Source of the DNA: Pseudopontixanthobacter vadosimaris
Lineage (GTDB): Bacteria; Pseudomonadota; Alphaproteobacteria; Sphingomonadales; Sphingomonadaceae
Reading direction: 5' to 3'
NCBI RefSeq assembly: GCF_012979275.1
Contig: NZ_JABASZ010000009.1
Span: forward strand, 1-45,666
DNA length: 45,666 nucleotides
How positions within the stretch are numbered: the first letter of the stretch is position 1; each line of letters begins with the position of its first letter. The position numbers were made by a program, and so were the translations under genes. The notes under the pieces were generated by a model. That model saw nothing but the letters and a program-made list of their open reading frames with translations. It made no database searches and was not told the origin of the DNA. Below, piece after piece: positions 32,037 to 40,112 of the stretch.

Positions 32037-33074
32037 TTGGCCCGAAAAACTCCACCCCACCCGCAATTGTCGCCGGATCCCGTGATGACGCGCGACAACA
32101 GGCGCGTCCGGGCGGAGGTCGCCTTCGACGATTCGTCGCTCCTCACCCCGCTGTTCGGACAGTTCGATGCCAATCTGGTGCAGCTGGAAAACCGCCTCGG
32201 CGTGTTCATCTCCGCCCGCGGCAACATGGTGCAGGTGGAAGGCCCGGAGGATGCGGTCGCCCGCACCCGCGACGTGCTGCGCAAGATGTACGACCGCCTC
32301 GCGCTGGGCCATGAAATCGACAGCGGCGAGATCGATTCTTTCGTATCGATGAGCAACGAACCGACGCTGGAGGGCATCCTGCGCGGCGCGCCCGACACGC
32401 CGCCGATCATGATCCGCACCCGGCGCAAGACCATCGTGCCGCGCAGCGCGGGCCAGGCGCCGTACATGCAGCAGCTGGCGCGGGAGGATATCATCTTCGC
32501 GCTCGGCCCCGCAGGTACGGGCAAGACCTATCTCGCCGTGGCGCAGGCCGTCAGCCAGCTGATGACCGGCAGCGTGCAGCGCCTGATCCTGTCGCGCCCC
32601 GCCGTCGAAGCGGGCGAGAAGCTGGGTTTCCTGCCCGGCGACATGAAGGAGAAGGTCGATCCCTATCTCCGCCCGCTTTACGATGCCCTGTTCGACTGCA
32701 TGCCGCCCGAACAGGTGGAACGGCGCATCGCAAGCGGCGAGATCGAGATCGCGCCCATCGCCTTCATGCGCGGGCGCACGCTGGCCGATGCCTTCGTCAT
32801 TCTGGACGAGGCGCAGAACACCACCCGCGAACAGATGAAGATGTTCCTCACCCGTTTCGGCCAGAACAGCCGCATGGTCGTGTGCGGCGATCCGCGCCAG
32901 GTCGACATTCCGGGCGGCGACCGGATGAGCGGCCTTGCCGATGCGGTCAACAAGCTGGAGCATATCGAGGGCATCGGGGTCACGCGCTTCACTTCCGCCG
33001 ATGTGGTGCGCCACCCGATCGTCGGGCGGATCGTCGATGCCTATGAAGGCACCGACGAAGAGCGGGTGTACTGA
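32037..33074 (+). CDS. phoH: PhoH-like ATPase
   Basis: The 345-residue protein has an N-terminal KH-like RNA-binding region (about 40-85) and a P-loop ATPase domain with Walker A GPAGTGKT (157-164) and Walker B AFVILDEAQN. PhoH/YbeZ partners YbeY in RNA and ribosome metabolism. The start is TTG 32037, preceded by AAAGGA at good spacing. An ATG at 32085 is possible, and the upstream open frame to 31923 lacks a site. Gene order with ybeY and corC is conserved. Confidence 0.93.
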   Translation: MARKTPPHPQLSPDPVMTRDNRRVRAEVAFDDSSLLTPLFGQFDANLVQLENRLGVFISARGNMVQVEGPEDAVARTRDVLRKMYDRLALGHEIDSGEIDSFVSMSNEPTLEGILRGAPDTPPIMIRTRRKTIVPRSAGQAPYMQQLAREDIIFALGPAGTGKTYLAVAQAVSQLMTGSVQRLILSRPAVEAGEKLGFLPGDMKEKVDPYLRPLYDALFDCMPPEQVERRIASGEIEIAPIAFMRGRTLADAFVILDEAQNTTREQMKMFLTRFGQNSRMVVCGDPRQVDIPGGDRMSGLADAVNKLEHIEGIGVTRFTSADVVRHPIVGRIVDAYEGTDEERVY

Positions 33075-33085
33075 CGGACGCTCCG

Positions 33086-33622
33086 ATGCATTTCGATCTT
33101 TCCGCCGATGGCTGGCCTGCGCCCGCAACGCTGGCCGTAGATTGGGATAGGCTGGCCGGCAGGGTTGCGGAGGCTGCGATCGGCGTGGCCCCGGAACTCG
33201 GAAATCAACGCCTTAGCGCAAGCATCCTGTTTACAGGCGATGCCGAGGTTCATGCGCTGAACCGCGAATGGCGCGGCCGCGACAAGCCGACGAATGTGCT
33301 GTCCTTCCCGATGCTTGGCCGGGATGAACTGCTCGCCCTGCCCGCTGAGGGTCCACCCGAGATGCTGGGCGATATCGCGCTGGCGCTCGGGACATGCAAG
33401 CGCGAGTCTGCCGAACGCAGCGTGGAACTTTCCACCCATGTCACGCATCTGTTGTTGCACGGCCTTCTGCATCTGGCCGGATACGACCATGAACCCTCGG
33501 ACGAGGCCGCCGAAGAGATGGAAGCGCTGGAGATAAAGGCGCTTGCAGCGCTGGGCATCCCTGACCCATATGCCGACCGAGACACGAGCGAGGAGCACCA
33601 GGAGGGCCATGCCCGAAATTGA
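33086..33622 (+). CDS. ybeY: Endoribonuclease YbeY (rRNA maturation factor)
   Basis: The 178-residue zinc metalloprotein has the signature H125-x3-H129-x5-H135 in LLLHGLLHLAGYDHE, and the upstream TNVLSFPM segment. It acts in 16S rRNA 3'-end maturation and ribosome quality control. It follows phoH by 11 bases and overlaps corC by 14 bases. Confidence 0.95.
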   Translation: MHFDLSADGWPAPATLAVDWDRLAGRVAEAAIGVAPELGNQRLSASILFTGDAEVHALNREWRGRDKPTNVLSFPMLGRDELLALPAEGPPEMLGDIALALGTCKRESAERSVELSTHVTHLLLHGLLHLAGYDHEPSDEAAEEMEALEIKALAALGIPDPYADRDTSEEHQEGHARN

Positions 33623-34535
33623 TTCTGCCACGGGAGACGCGGAGAGTAGGAACGGCCTGTGGGTCGCGATCCGCAAGTTTTTCGACAGCGACGAAGGCGA
33701 GAGATCGCTCCGCTCGCAGCTCGAGGAGGCCATCGACGAGCATGAAGATGAGCACGCCTCCGACGAGGAAGATGCCGAAAGAACGCGGCGGGGCGACCTG
33801 TCGCAGGTCGAACGGCAGATGCTGCGGAACCTGCTGCATTTTTCCGAACATGATGCCGATGACGTATCCATTCCGCGCGGCCAGATCATCGCGGTGTCGG
33901 CCGATGAAAGCTGGGATGGGCTGATCGCCTTGTTCGCGGAACATGGCCATTCGCGCCTGCCGGTCTACCGCGAGACGCTGGACGAGGTGGTGGGCATGAT
34001 CCACATCAAGGACGTCTTCCCGATCCTTGCGGGCGGAAAGCCTCCGCCCGCCGACTGGACGGTGCTGATGCGCCAGCCCCTGTTCGTGCCGCAGGCGCGC
34101 AACGCGCTGGATGTACTGGCCGACATGCGGATGCGGCGCGTCCACCTCGCCATCGTGGTGGACGAATATTCGGGCACCGACGGGGTCATCACCATCGAGG
34201 ATCTGGTCGAGGAAATCGTCGGCGACATCGAGGACGAACATGACGATGCGCCCGAAGAACAGATCGTCGATATCGGCGAAGGCATGTGGGATTGCGACGC
34301 CCGCGCCGAACTGGACGACGTGGCCAAGCGGATCGATCCGCGCCTGGCCGAGATAGAGGAATCGGTCGATACGCTGGGCGGGCTTACTTATGTGCTGAAC
34401 GAAGGCGTTCCGCAGGTTGGGGAGGTTGTAAGCCATCCCAGCGGCTGGACCATCGAGGTCACCGAAGCCGACGAGACCCATGTCAAGCGCCTGCGCCTGC
34501 ATCCGCCGATGGTGACGGAGGCAACCGAGGCCTGA
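33609..34535 (+). CDS. corC: CorC/YbeX family CBS-domain protein
   Basis: The 308-residue cytosolic protein has a very acidic N-terminus (about 25-60), two CBS motifs (ISADES-like region with HSRLPVYRETLDEVVGMIHIKD, then VHLAIVVDEYSGTDGVITIEDLVEEIVGDI) and a C-terminal CorC_HlyC domain. Family members are linked to magnesium/cobalt efflux and, as YbeX, to ribosome metabolism. The ATG at 33609 has GGAGG four bases before it and lies within ybeY. The gene usually following, lnt, is absent here. Confidence 0.92.
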   Translation: MPEIDSATGDAESRNGLWVAIRKFFDSDEGERSLRSQLEEAIDEHEDEHASDEEDAERTRRGDLSQVERQMLRNLLHFSEHDADDVSIPRGQIIAVSADESWDGLIALFAEHGHSRLPVYRETLDEVVGMIHIKDVFPILAGGKPPPADWTVLMRQPLFVPQARNALDVLADMRMRRVHLAIVVDEYSGTDGVITIEDLVEEIVGDIEDEHDDAPEEQIVDIGEGMWDCDARAELDDVAKRIDPRLAEIEESVDTLGGLTYVLNEGVPQVGEVVSHPSGWTIEVTEADETHVKRLRLHPPMVTEATEA

Positions 34536-34588
34536 TCGCACCGACGCCGGGCCAGGTGCGAATCCGGCTCGACAATCAGGCGGCGCTG

Positions 34589-34606
34589 TTGCAAATGTTG
34601 CAAATG
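34589..34606 (+). repeat. 9-bp tandem repeat carrying both LysR start codons
   Basis: TTGCAAATG occurs twice in a row (34589-34597, 34598-34606). Each copy ends in an in-frame ATG, so the gene has two start codons spaced by three codons. No Shine-Dalgarno is visible before either. Confidence 0.75.
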
Positions 34607-35491
34607 GCCCATCGCCGCCTTCCTCCCCTGCGCGCCCTGGAAGCGTTCATGCGTATCGTGCGCCTCGGCTCCGCGCGCGCGGCGGCCAGCGAACTGGCGC
34701 TCAGCCCCTCGGCCCTGTCGCGGCGGATCGGCAATCTGGAGGATTTCGTCGGCAAGAAGCTGTTCACCCGCGCGCATCAGGCGATGCAATTGTCGGATGA
34801 CGGGCGCGCCTTCTTCGACGCGGTCGCGCCGCACATGGATGCGCTGGCGCTGGCGGTGGAAAGCCAGTCGGAAAATCTGCGGCTGATCCGGCTGCATCTG
34901 GGCGTATTGCCGCTGTTCGGCGGGCAGCGCCTGTTCCCGCGCCTGGCGGAACTGCGCAAGCTGCACCCGCGCCTGCATCTGGACATCGACACCGGCCCCC
35001 ATCTGCTCGACCGGGTGGGCGATACTCTGGATGCGGCCATCGTGCTGATGCGCGAGCCGGATCCGGCGTTCCATTCCGTGCGGCTGGACCATAACCGCGT
35101 CCACGCCATCTGCAGCCACGATCTGGTCGCGGAAATCGGCGAGGCGCCCGATATCGCATCGCTGTCGAAGCAGACGTTCCTCATCCACAACGAATTGCCC
35201 GATAGCTTCGTGGCCTGGAAAGAGGCGCTGGGCCTCGAAGGGCTGGAACCGGCAGCCATCGACCATTACGATTCGGGCCAGCTTATTCTGGAAGCAGCGG
35301 CGCAGGGGCTCGGCATCGCCATCATGCATGACGATCATTTTCGCCGGGCCAGCGACAGGCGGCTGGCGCGATTGTTCGAGGATACGCCGGTCGAAAGCCC
35401 TTACAGCTACTGGTTCATCTGCCGCCCGCGCGCGCTGGAACAGCGGCCGGTGCGCCTGTTCCACGACTGGCTGGTCAGTGCCGGACTGTGA
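34604..35491 (+). CDS. LysR-family transcriptional regulator
   Basis: The 295-residue protein has the N-terminal winged helix (about 5-63; LPPLRALEAFMRIVRLGSAR, ALSPSALSRRIGNLEDFVG) and a periplasmic-binding-like effector domain (LRLIRLHLGVLPLFGGQRLF, GLGIAIMHDD). The HTH type is GcvA-like. The target is unknown: neither neighbour is divergent and adjacent in the classical LysR manner. ATG 34604 is chosen; ATG 34595 adds three residues. It starts about 70 bases after corC. Confidence 0.92.
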   Translation: MAHRRLPPLRALEAFMRIVRLGSARAAASELALSPSALSRRIGNLEDFVGKKLFTRAHQAMQLSDDGRAFFDAVAPHMDALALAVESQSENLRLIRLHLGVLPLFGGQRLFPRLAELRKLHPRLHLDIDTGPHLLDRVGDTLDAAIVLMREPDPAFHSVRLDHNRVHAICSHDLVAEIGEAPDIASLSKQTFLIHNELPDSFVAWKEALGLEGLEPAAIDHYDSGQLILEAAAQGLGIAIMHDDHFRRASDRRLARLFEDTPVESPYSYWFICRPRALEQRPVRLFHDWLVSAGL

Positions 35492-35570
35492 CGCCGCTCA
35501 AAATTTGCCGGTCGCTGGCGCACCCGACAAGAGCCAGCGGCGCCGCAAACAGCAGCGCCGCCGACAACAT
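35475..35570 (-). CDS. Possible 31-residue lipoprotein or truncated remnant
   Basis: On the minus strand, directly after ppiB, a frame starting at ATG 35570 reads MLSAALLFAAPLALVGCASD then a short tail to TGA at 35475-35477. It has a hydrophobic core and a convincing lipobox LVGC. A TTG at 35588 overlapping the ppiB stop would add TSRRL, a typical positively charged n-region, giving 37 residues. It overlaps the end of the LysR gene by 17 bases, and the region also forms a perfect hairpin (CGCTGGC 35513-35519 with GCCAGCG 35533-35539). It may be a real entericidin-like mini lipoprotein, the remnant of a second, exported peptidyl-prolyl isomerase, or chance. Confidence 0.35.
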   Translation of the reverse strand: MLSAALLFAAPLALVGCASDRQILSGVTVRH

Positions 35571-35584
35571 CAGCCTGCGGCTGG

Positions 35585-36049
35585 TCAACCCACGCTTGCC
35601 TTGACGATCTTGCCGGGATCTGCCGGCGGTTCGCCCTTGGGCAGCGCGTCGACATGCTCCATGCCGCTCTCGACCTGCCCCCAGACGGTATATTGTCCGT
35701 CGAGGAAATGGGCATCGTCGAAACAGATGAAAAACTGGCTGTTCGCCGTGTCGGGCGCCTGCGTGCGGGCCATCGAACAGGTGCCGCGCACATGCGGTTC
35801 GCTGTTGAATTCAGCCTTCAGATCGGGCTTGTCGCTGCCGCTCATGCCGGTGCCGGTCGGGTCGCCGCCCTGCGCCATGAAGCCGGGAATGACGCGGTGG
35901 AAGACCACGCCGTCATAGAAGCCGTCGCGCGCCAGCTCGGTGATGCGGGCGACGTGGTTCGGAGCCAGGTCGGGCCGCAGCCTGATCACCACGTCGCCGG
36001 TTTCGCCATTGCCGGTATCGAGGGTGAGCGTGAGTGTGTCGTCTGCCAT
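35585..36049 (-). CDS. ppiB: Cyclophilin-type peptidyl-prolyl isomerase
   Basis: The 154-residue cytoplasmic cyclophilin (no signal peptide) has the core FHRVIPGFMAQGGDPTGTG, SMARTQAPDTANSQFFICF and LDGQYTVWGQVESGM. It catalyses cis-trans proline isomerisation in protein folding. The ATG at 36049 follows GGAGAAAT. It converges on the LysR gene and is divergent from mgtE across about 160 bases. Confidence 0.95.
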   Translation of the reverse strand: MADDTLTLTLDTGNGETGDVVIRLRPDLAPNHVARITELARDGFYDGVVFHRVIPGFMAQGGDPTGTGMSGSDKPDLKAEFNSEPHVRGTCSMARTQAPDTANSQFFICFDDAHFLDGQYTVWGQVESGMEHVDALPKGEPPADPGKIVKASVG

Positions 36050-36210
36050 ATCGATATTTCTCCTGTTGCCTTGGCCGCCGATATAGACACAAGCGCCCGC
36101 ATGTCACCCCGCAGACACCATGGCGCAGCTTGCTTTCGGGACAAGGCGGTTTATGCGAACGGTGCAGGGCACGGCATGGCGTGCAAAGGCAGCAGGAAGG
36201 GGCCGGCAGC

Positions 36211-37686
36211 ATGGCGCATGATCCACATGACGACGACCTGATGCTGGCGGATCGGGAGGGGTTGCAGGAAGAATCCCCCCGCGATCCCGAACCCGAACCC
36301 GGCCGCCCCGACGACCGGGTCGACGATGAGCGCATGGACGAGGAAAACCGGCTGAAACCGGAATTCGTCCGGTCGGTGCGCGACGCCATGGGTGATGGCG
36401 AACGCAGCCGCGTCTACGATCTGGTCGAGCCGCTGCATCCCGCCGATATCGCTGACCTTCTGGAATTGCTGGAACCGGACGAACGGCTGGTCCTGGCCGG
36501 CACCATCACCGATCTGATGACCGTGGAAGTCATCTCGGAACTGAACGATTTCGTCCGCGACAACATGATGGGGGCGATGCCCGCCGCCGCCGTCGCGTCC
36601 ATCGCCGGGCAGCTGGAAACCGACGATGCCGTCCAGCTGATCGAGGATCTCCAGCCCGCCGAACAGCGCGCCATCCTGGCGGAACTGGAGCCGGAGAACC
36701 GCGCGGTCATCCAGACGGCGCTGAATTATCCGGAAGAAACCGCCGGGCGGCTGATGAGCCGCGAATTCGTGGCCGTGCCCGAACATCTGACGGTGGGCGA
36801 CCTCATCGACTATCTGCGCGAGCGCAAGAGCCTGCCGAATGATTTTCACGAGGTGTTCGTGGTCGATCATGCCCACCACCCGGTCGGCACCTGCCAGCTG
36901 TCGTGGATATTGCGAACGCCGCGCGGCGTAGCGCTGACCGACGTGATGAAGCGCGACCAGATCCTGATTCCCGACATGATGGATCAGGAGGAACTGGGCC
37001 TCATGTTCCAGAAATACGGCCTGATCTCCGCCGCCGTCGTGGATGAAAGCGGCCGGCTGGTCGGGCAGATGACGGTGGATGACGTGGTCCACATCATTTC
37101 GGAAGAAGCGGGCGAGGACGTGCTGCTGCTGTCGGGTGCGGGCGAAGGCGACATCAACGAACCCATCCGCGATGCCTATGTCGCCCGCGTGCGGTGGCTG
37201 ATCGCCAATCTCGGCACCGCATTGATCGCCAGCCTCATCATCGCGGCCTTCGGCACCGCCATCGAAAGGCTGGTGGCGCTCGCCGTGCTGATGCCCATCG
37301 TCGCCAGCATCGGCGGCAATGCGGGCACGCAGACCATGGCGGTGACGGTGCGCGCCATCGCCACCAACCAGCTGACGCAATCGAACACCCGGCGGATATT
37401 GTGGCGCGAGATGCGCGTGGCCATGCTCAACGGGGTCACCATCGCCGTGCTGGTCGGGGCGGCGACGGCCGTTCTGTTCACGCCGATGCTGGGCCTGGTC
37501 ATCGCGGTGGCCATGGTCATCAACGTGATCACGGCGGGGCTGGCCGGGGTGATGGTGCCGGTGATCTTCGAAAGGCTGGACCAGGATCCTGCCGTGGCGA
37601 GCAGCGTCTTCGTCACCATGATCACCGATTCCATGGGCTTCTTCGCCTTCCTGGGACTGGCGGTGGCGCTGGGCCTCGCCGGCTGA
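36211..37686 (+). CDS. mgtE: Magnesium transporter MgtE
   Basis: The 491-residue transporter has an acidic N-terminal extension (about 1-50, many Asp/Glu). The MgtE_N superhelical domain (PADIADLLELLEPDERLVL), a CBS pair (RLMSREFVAVPEHLTVGDLI, DVMKRDQILIPDMMDQEELG) and five transmembrane helices follow, with the pore motif region ASIGGNAGTQTMAVTVRAIA. The cytosolic domains sense Mg2+ and gate the channel (known for the family). ATG 36211 is preceded by AAGGGG at somewhat long spacing; a GTG at 36181 is possible. Confidence 0.94.
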   Translation: MAHDPHDDDLMLADREGLQEESPRDPEPEPGRPDDRVDDERMDEENRLKPEFVRSVRDAMGDGERSRVYDLVEPLHPADIADLLELLEPDERLVLAGTITDLMTVEVISELNDFVRDNMMGAMPAAAVASIAGQLETDDAVQLIEDLQPAEQRAILAELEPENRAVIQTALNYPEETAGRLMSREFVAVPEHLTVGDLIDYLRERKSLPNDFHEVFVVDHAHHPVGTCQLSWILRTPRGVALTDVMKRDQILIPDMMDQEELGLMFQKYGLISAAVVDESGRLVGQMTVDDVVHIISEEAGEDVLLLSGAGEGDINEPIRDAYVARVRWLIANLGTALIASLIIAAFGTAIERLVALAVLMPIVASIGGNAGTQTMAVTVRAIATNQLTQSNTRRILWREMRVAMLNGVTIAVLVGAATAVLFTPMLGLVIAVAMVINVITAGLAGVMVPVIFERLDQDPAVASSVFVTMITDSMGFFAFLGLAVALGLAG

Positions 37687-37737
37687 GGAAAACCGCGAAC
37701 GCTTGCCCGCGCATGCCCGCGCCCTATCTAGGTCTGC

Positions 37738-38136
37738 ATGGCGCTCAACATGACCAAGATCGCATTTCGCGTGCCCAATCTGCCTGCTCTCGCCAGACGG
37801 CTGGAAGACATGGGACCGGATGCGAAGATCACCACCCGCTATTGCCCGAAACGCGCCGATGAGATGGTGGGCGGATCGCTGTTCTGGATCATCGACCATG
37901 CGCTGGTCGGCCGCACGCCCATTCGCGGGTTCCGGCAGCGCGAGGAGGACGGACGCTGGGAGGTCCAGCTCGAACCCCGCCTCATCCCCGTGCATCCCCG
38001 GCCCAAGCGCGCCCATCAAGGCTGGCGCTATCTGGCCGCAGGCGATGCTCCGCGCGACCTGGCCGAGGGAGAGGACATTGGCGAAATGCTGCCTGGGCGA
38101 TTGATGGGCAAATTGCAGAAGCTGGGGCTTATCTGA
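37738..38136 (+). CDS. DUF1489 family protein
   Basis: The 132-residue protein starts with MALNMTKIAFRVPNLPALAR and carries RYCPKRADEMVGGSLFWIID and HPRPKRAHQGWRYL, characteristic of DUF1489, a conserved cytoplasmic family of Alphaproteobacteria with no known function. It follows mgtE by 51 bases on the same strand. I see no catalytic motif beyond conserved Arg/Lys clusters; an RNA or nucleotide contact is only a guess. Confidence 0.9.
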   Translation: MALNMTKIAFRVPNLPALARRLEDMGPDAKITTRYCPKRADEMVGGSLFWIIDHALVGRTPIRGFRQREEDGRWEVQLEPRLIPVHPRPKRAHQGWRYLAAGDAPRDLAEGEDIGEMLPGRLMGKLQKLGLI

Positions 38137-38203
38137 GGCGAAACGCCCCTATTCGCGGAACGCCTGCCCGCCTTCGCCCGTTGAACGGGAAAGGAGAAAA
38201 TTC

Positions 38204-38452
38204 ATGGTAGAACGCCAGTCCCGTCACCCCGATAACGATCTGATCGACAGCATGTCGGCAGAACCGACCCCCGGCCAGCAGGGCTCCGCCGGCGGCGAAG
38301 TGAACCGCCGCGTCGGCAAGCGCGGCGAGGAAAACCGCGCCACCGATCCCGCCAATCGCGAGCCGGAAATCGGTTCCGACAATCCATCCGAAGATGCGCA
38401 GAAGGGCCCGAAGACCCGCGCCGCCATTCAGGAAGAGCGTAATAATTCCTGA
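38204..38452 (+). CDS. Small disordered hydrophilic protein
   Basis: The 82-residue product contains no Phe, Trp, Tyr or Cys and is built of Glu, Arg, Asn, Gly, Pro and Ser (for example GKRGEENRATDPANREPEIG). It is therefore probably intrinsically disordered. The ribosome binding site is strong (GGAAAGGAG, 38188-38196) and a good terminator follows, so it is likely a highly expressed monocistronic gene. I recall similar small unnamed proteins in sphingomonads. A stress or desiccation role would fit the composition but is not shown. Confidence 0.75.
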   Translation: MVERQSRHPDNDLIDSMSAEPTPGQQGSAGGEVNRRVGKRGEENRATDPANREPEIGSDNPSEDAQKGPKTRAAIQEERNNS

Positions 38453-38478
38453 CCGGGATCTGCGAAACGCATGATAAC

Positions 38479-38510
38479 AGCCCCGCGCGCCCGAGGTTCG
38501 CGGGGCTTTT
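38479..38510 (+). terminator. Rho-independent terminator after the 82-aa gene
   Basis: AGCCCCGCG (38479-38487) pairs perfectly with CGCGGGGCT (38499-38507), with an 11-nt loop and TTTT at 38507-38510. It lies 26 bases after the stop, and just past the end of the convergent dsbA-like gene. Confidence 0.85.
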
Positions 38511-38519
38511 GCTACCCCT

Positions 38520-39212
38520 TTAGCCCTCCACCTTCTCCGCGACCTTGCGCAGCAGGCGCTTGTAGGTTTCGGCATCCTGCGCGCCGGGCACCAGGAACTT
38601 GCCCGCGATGACCATGGCAGGAACGCCGGAGACATTGGCGTCGAACGCCGCCTGTTCCTCCATCCGCACGATCTGCGCCAGTTCCGCATCGTCCAGTGCG
38701 GCAGCGGCGGCTGTCCGGTCGAGACCCTGTTCTTCCGCAATGTCGAGCAGCACGTCGCGTTCGCCGATGCGGCGGCGATGCTGGAAATGCGCGCGGAACA
38801 GCGCCAGTTTCAGCGCCATCTGCCGTTCTGGCCCATGCTTGGCGAGAGTCCAGCGCAGCAGCTTGTGCGCGTCGAAAGTGTTCCACATCATCGCCGGCGG
38901 GGCGTCGCCTTCCGCCGTTTCTCCCGCATAGTCGAAGCTGAACCCCACGGCTTCCGCGCGCTCGGCCATCTGGCGGCTGGCATCTTCGGCCTGATCCGGA
39001 GTGCGCCCGTATTTGCGGGCAATATGCGCGACGCGATCTTCACCTTCGGCAGGCATATCGGGGTTCAGTTCGAAAGGCAGCCAGCGGATTTCCGCTTCCA
39101 CTTCGCCTTCGAGTTCGTCCAGCGCCTGTTCCAGCGCCTTGTAGCCGATGATGCACCACGGACACATGACATCGGACCAGATGTCGATGGAAAGAGTTTT
39201 CATATCGGTCAT
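38520..39212 (-). CDS. DsbA family (FrnE-like) thiol oxidoreductase
   Basis: The 230-residue cytoplasmic protein (no signal peptide) has a thioredoxin fold with active-site C17-P-W-C20 (SDVMCPWCIIGY), a helical insertion, and the cis-Pro loop SGVPAMVIAGKFLVPGAQ. FrnE-like proteins are disulfide isomerases linked to oxidative-stress tolerance. ATG 39212 forms an ATGA overlap with the nudC stop, supporting this start over the upstream codon at 39227. It is the last gene of the mutY-hydrolase-nudC-frnE series. Confidence 0.92.
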   Translation of the reverse strand: MTDMKTLSIDIWSDVMCPWCIIGYKALEQALDELEGEVEAEIRWLPFELNPDMPAEGEDRVAHIARKYGRTPDQAEDASRQMAERAEAVGFSFDYAGETAEGDAPPAMMWNTFDAHKLLRWTLAKHGPERQMALKLALFRAHFQHRRRIGERDVLLDIAEEQGLDRTAAAAALDDAELAQIVRMEEQAAFDANVSGVPAMVIAGKFLVPGAQDAETYKRLLRKVAEKVEG

Positions 39213-40105
39213 CGTTTCAGCCACCATCTCAACAGTTCATGCGCGATCGCCAGTCGGGGCGGCGCGATGAAGGCTGCGCCCGCCTCGCCCGCCTGCATTG
39301 CTTCCGCCACTTCCTCACGCGTGAACCAGCGTGCCTCGTCCAGTTCCGTCTCGTCGATCGTCAGGGTGTCCTCGTTCGTCATCGCGTGGCAGCCGATCAT
39401 CAATTGCGAGGGGAACGGCCACGGCTGGCTGGCGACATAGGTCACGTCGCGCACGGTAATTCCCGCCTCTTCCTTCACCTCGCGCGCGACGGCTTCCTCG
39501 ATATCCTCGCCCGGTTCGACGAAGCCCGCGAGCGCGGAAAAGCGGCGCGCCGGAAAGCGTGGCTGGCGGCCCAGCAGCAGCCGCCCGTCGTCATGTTCCA
39601 CCAGCATGATGGTGACGGGATCGGTGCGGGGGAAATGGTCGGCCCCGCAGGCCGCGCAGGACCGCTGCCAGCCGCCCTTGGCGATATGGGTGCCCTCACC
39701 GCAATTGGCGCAGAAGCGGTGGCGCATGTGCCAGTCGACGAGGCTGCGCGCCGCGCCATAGGTGGCGAGGTCGGCTGCGGGCATCGTAGCCAGCATGTGC
39801 CAGATCGTCGGCATGGCGGGTGCGGGGGCGCTCCTGCCCGGCTGCGGCACGGCGGCGAAACAGCCCTTGCCGTGCAGCAGGCCCAGGAACACCAGCTCGT
39901 CCTCCGGCGCGCAATCGGCCAGCGTGCCCCATTCGAGGCAATTATCCGCGCCCGATACCGGTGCCAGCCTGTCCATCCTGAGCAGCCGGGCGCGCCAGTC
40001 CATCAGGCCGGCCAGCGCATCGGCATCTGCCCTGATGTGGTCGGCGCGGTCGAGGTCGGACCCGGCGAATGCGGCAGGCGTCCGGACAGGAGCGGGATCT
40101 CTCAT
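39209..40105 (-). CDS. nudC: NAD(H) pyrophosphatase / RNA decapping hydrolase
   Basis: The 298-residue Nudix hydrolase splits NADH or NAD-capped RNA. It has the zinc ribbon C132/C135 and C150/C153 (FCANCGEG, SCAACGAD), the Nudix box from GFVEPGEDIEEAVAREVKEE (about 194-213), and the NudC-specific SQPWPFPS (226-233). ATG 40105 is chosen; an in-frame TTG at 40123 lies inside the end of the upstream gene. It is separated from the serine hydrolase gene by 7 bases. Confidence 0.94.
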   Translation of the reverse strand: MRDPAPVRTPAAFAGSDLDRADHIRADADALAGLMDWRARLLRMDRLAPVSGADNCLEWGTLADCAPEDELVFLGLLHGKGCFAAVPQPGRSAPAPAMPTIWHMLATMPAADLATYGAARSLVDWHMRHRFCANCGEGTHIAKGGWQRSCAACGADHFPRTDPVTIMLVEHDDGRLLLGRQPRFPARRFSALAGFVEPGEDIEEAVAREVKEEAGITVRDVTYVASQPWPFPSQLMIGCHAMTNEDTLTIDETELDEARWFTREEVAEAMQAGEAGAAFIAPPRLAIAHELLRWWLKR

Positions 40106-40112
40106 CGCCGGA

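Noticed and set aside
36151-38019. 622-codon minus-strand frame opposite mgtE
   Set aside because: Its His/Asp/Gln-rich translation is typical of a reverse reading of a real high-GC gene; mgtE is clearly the coding strand.
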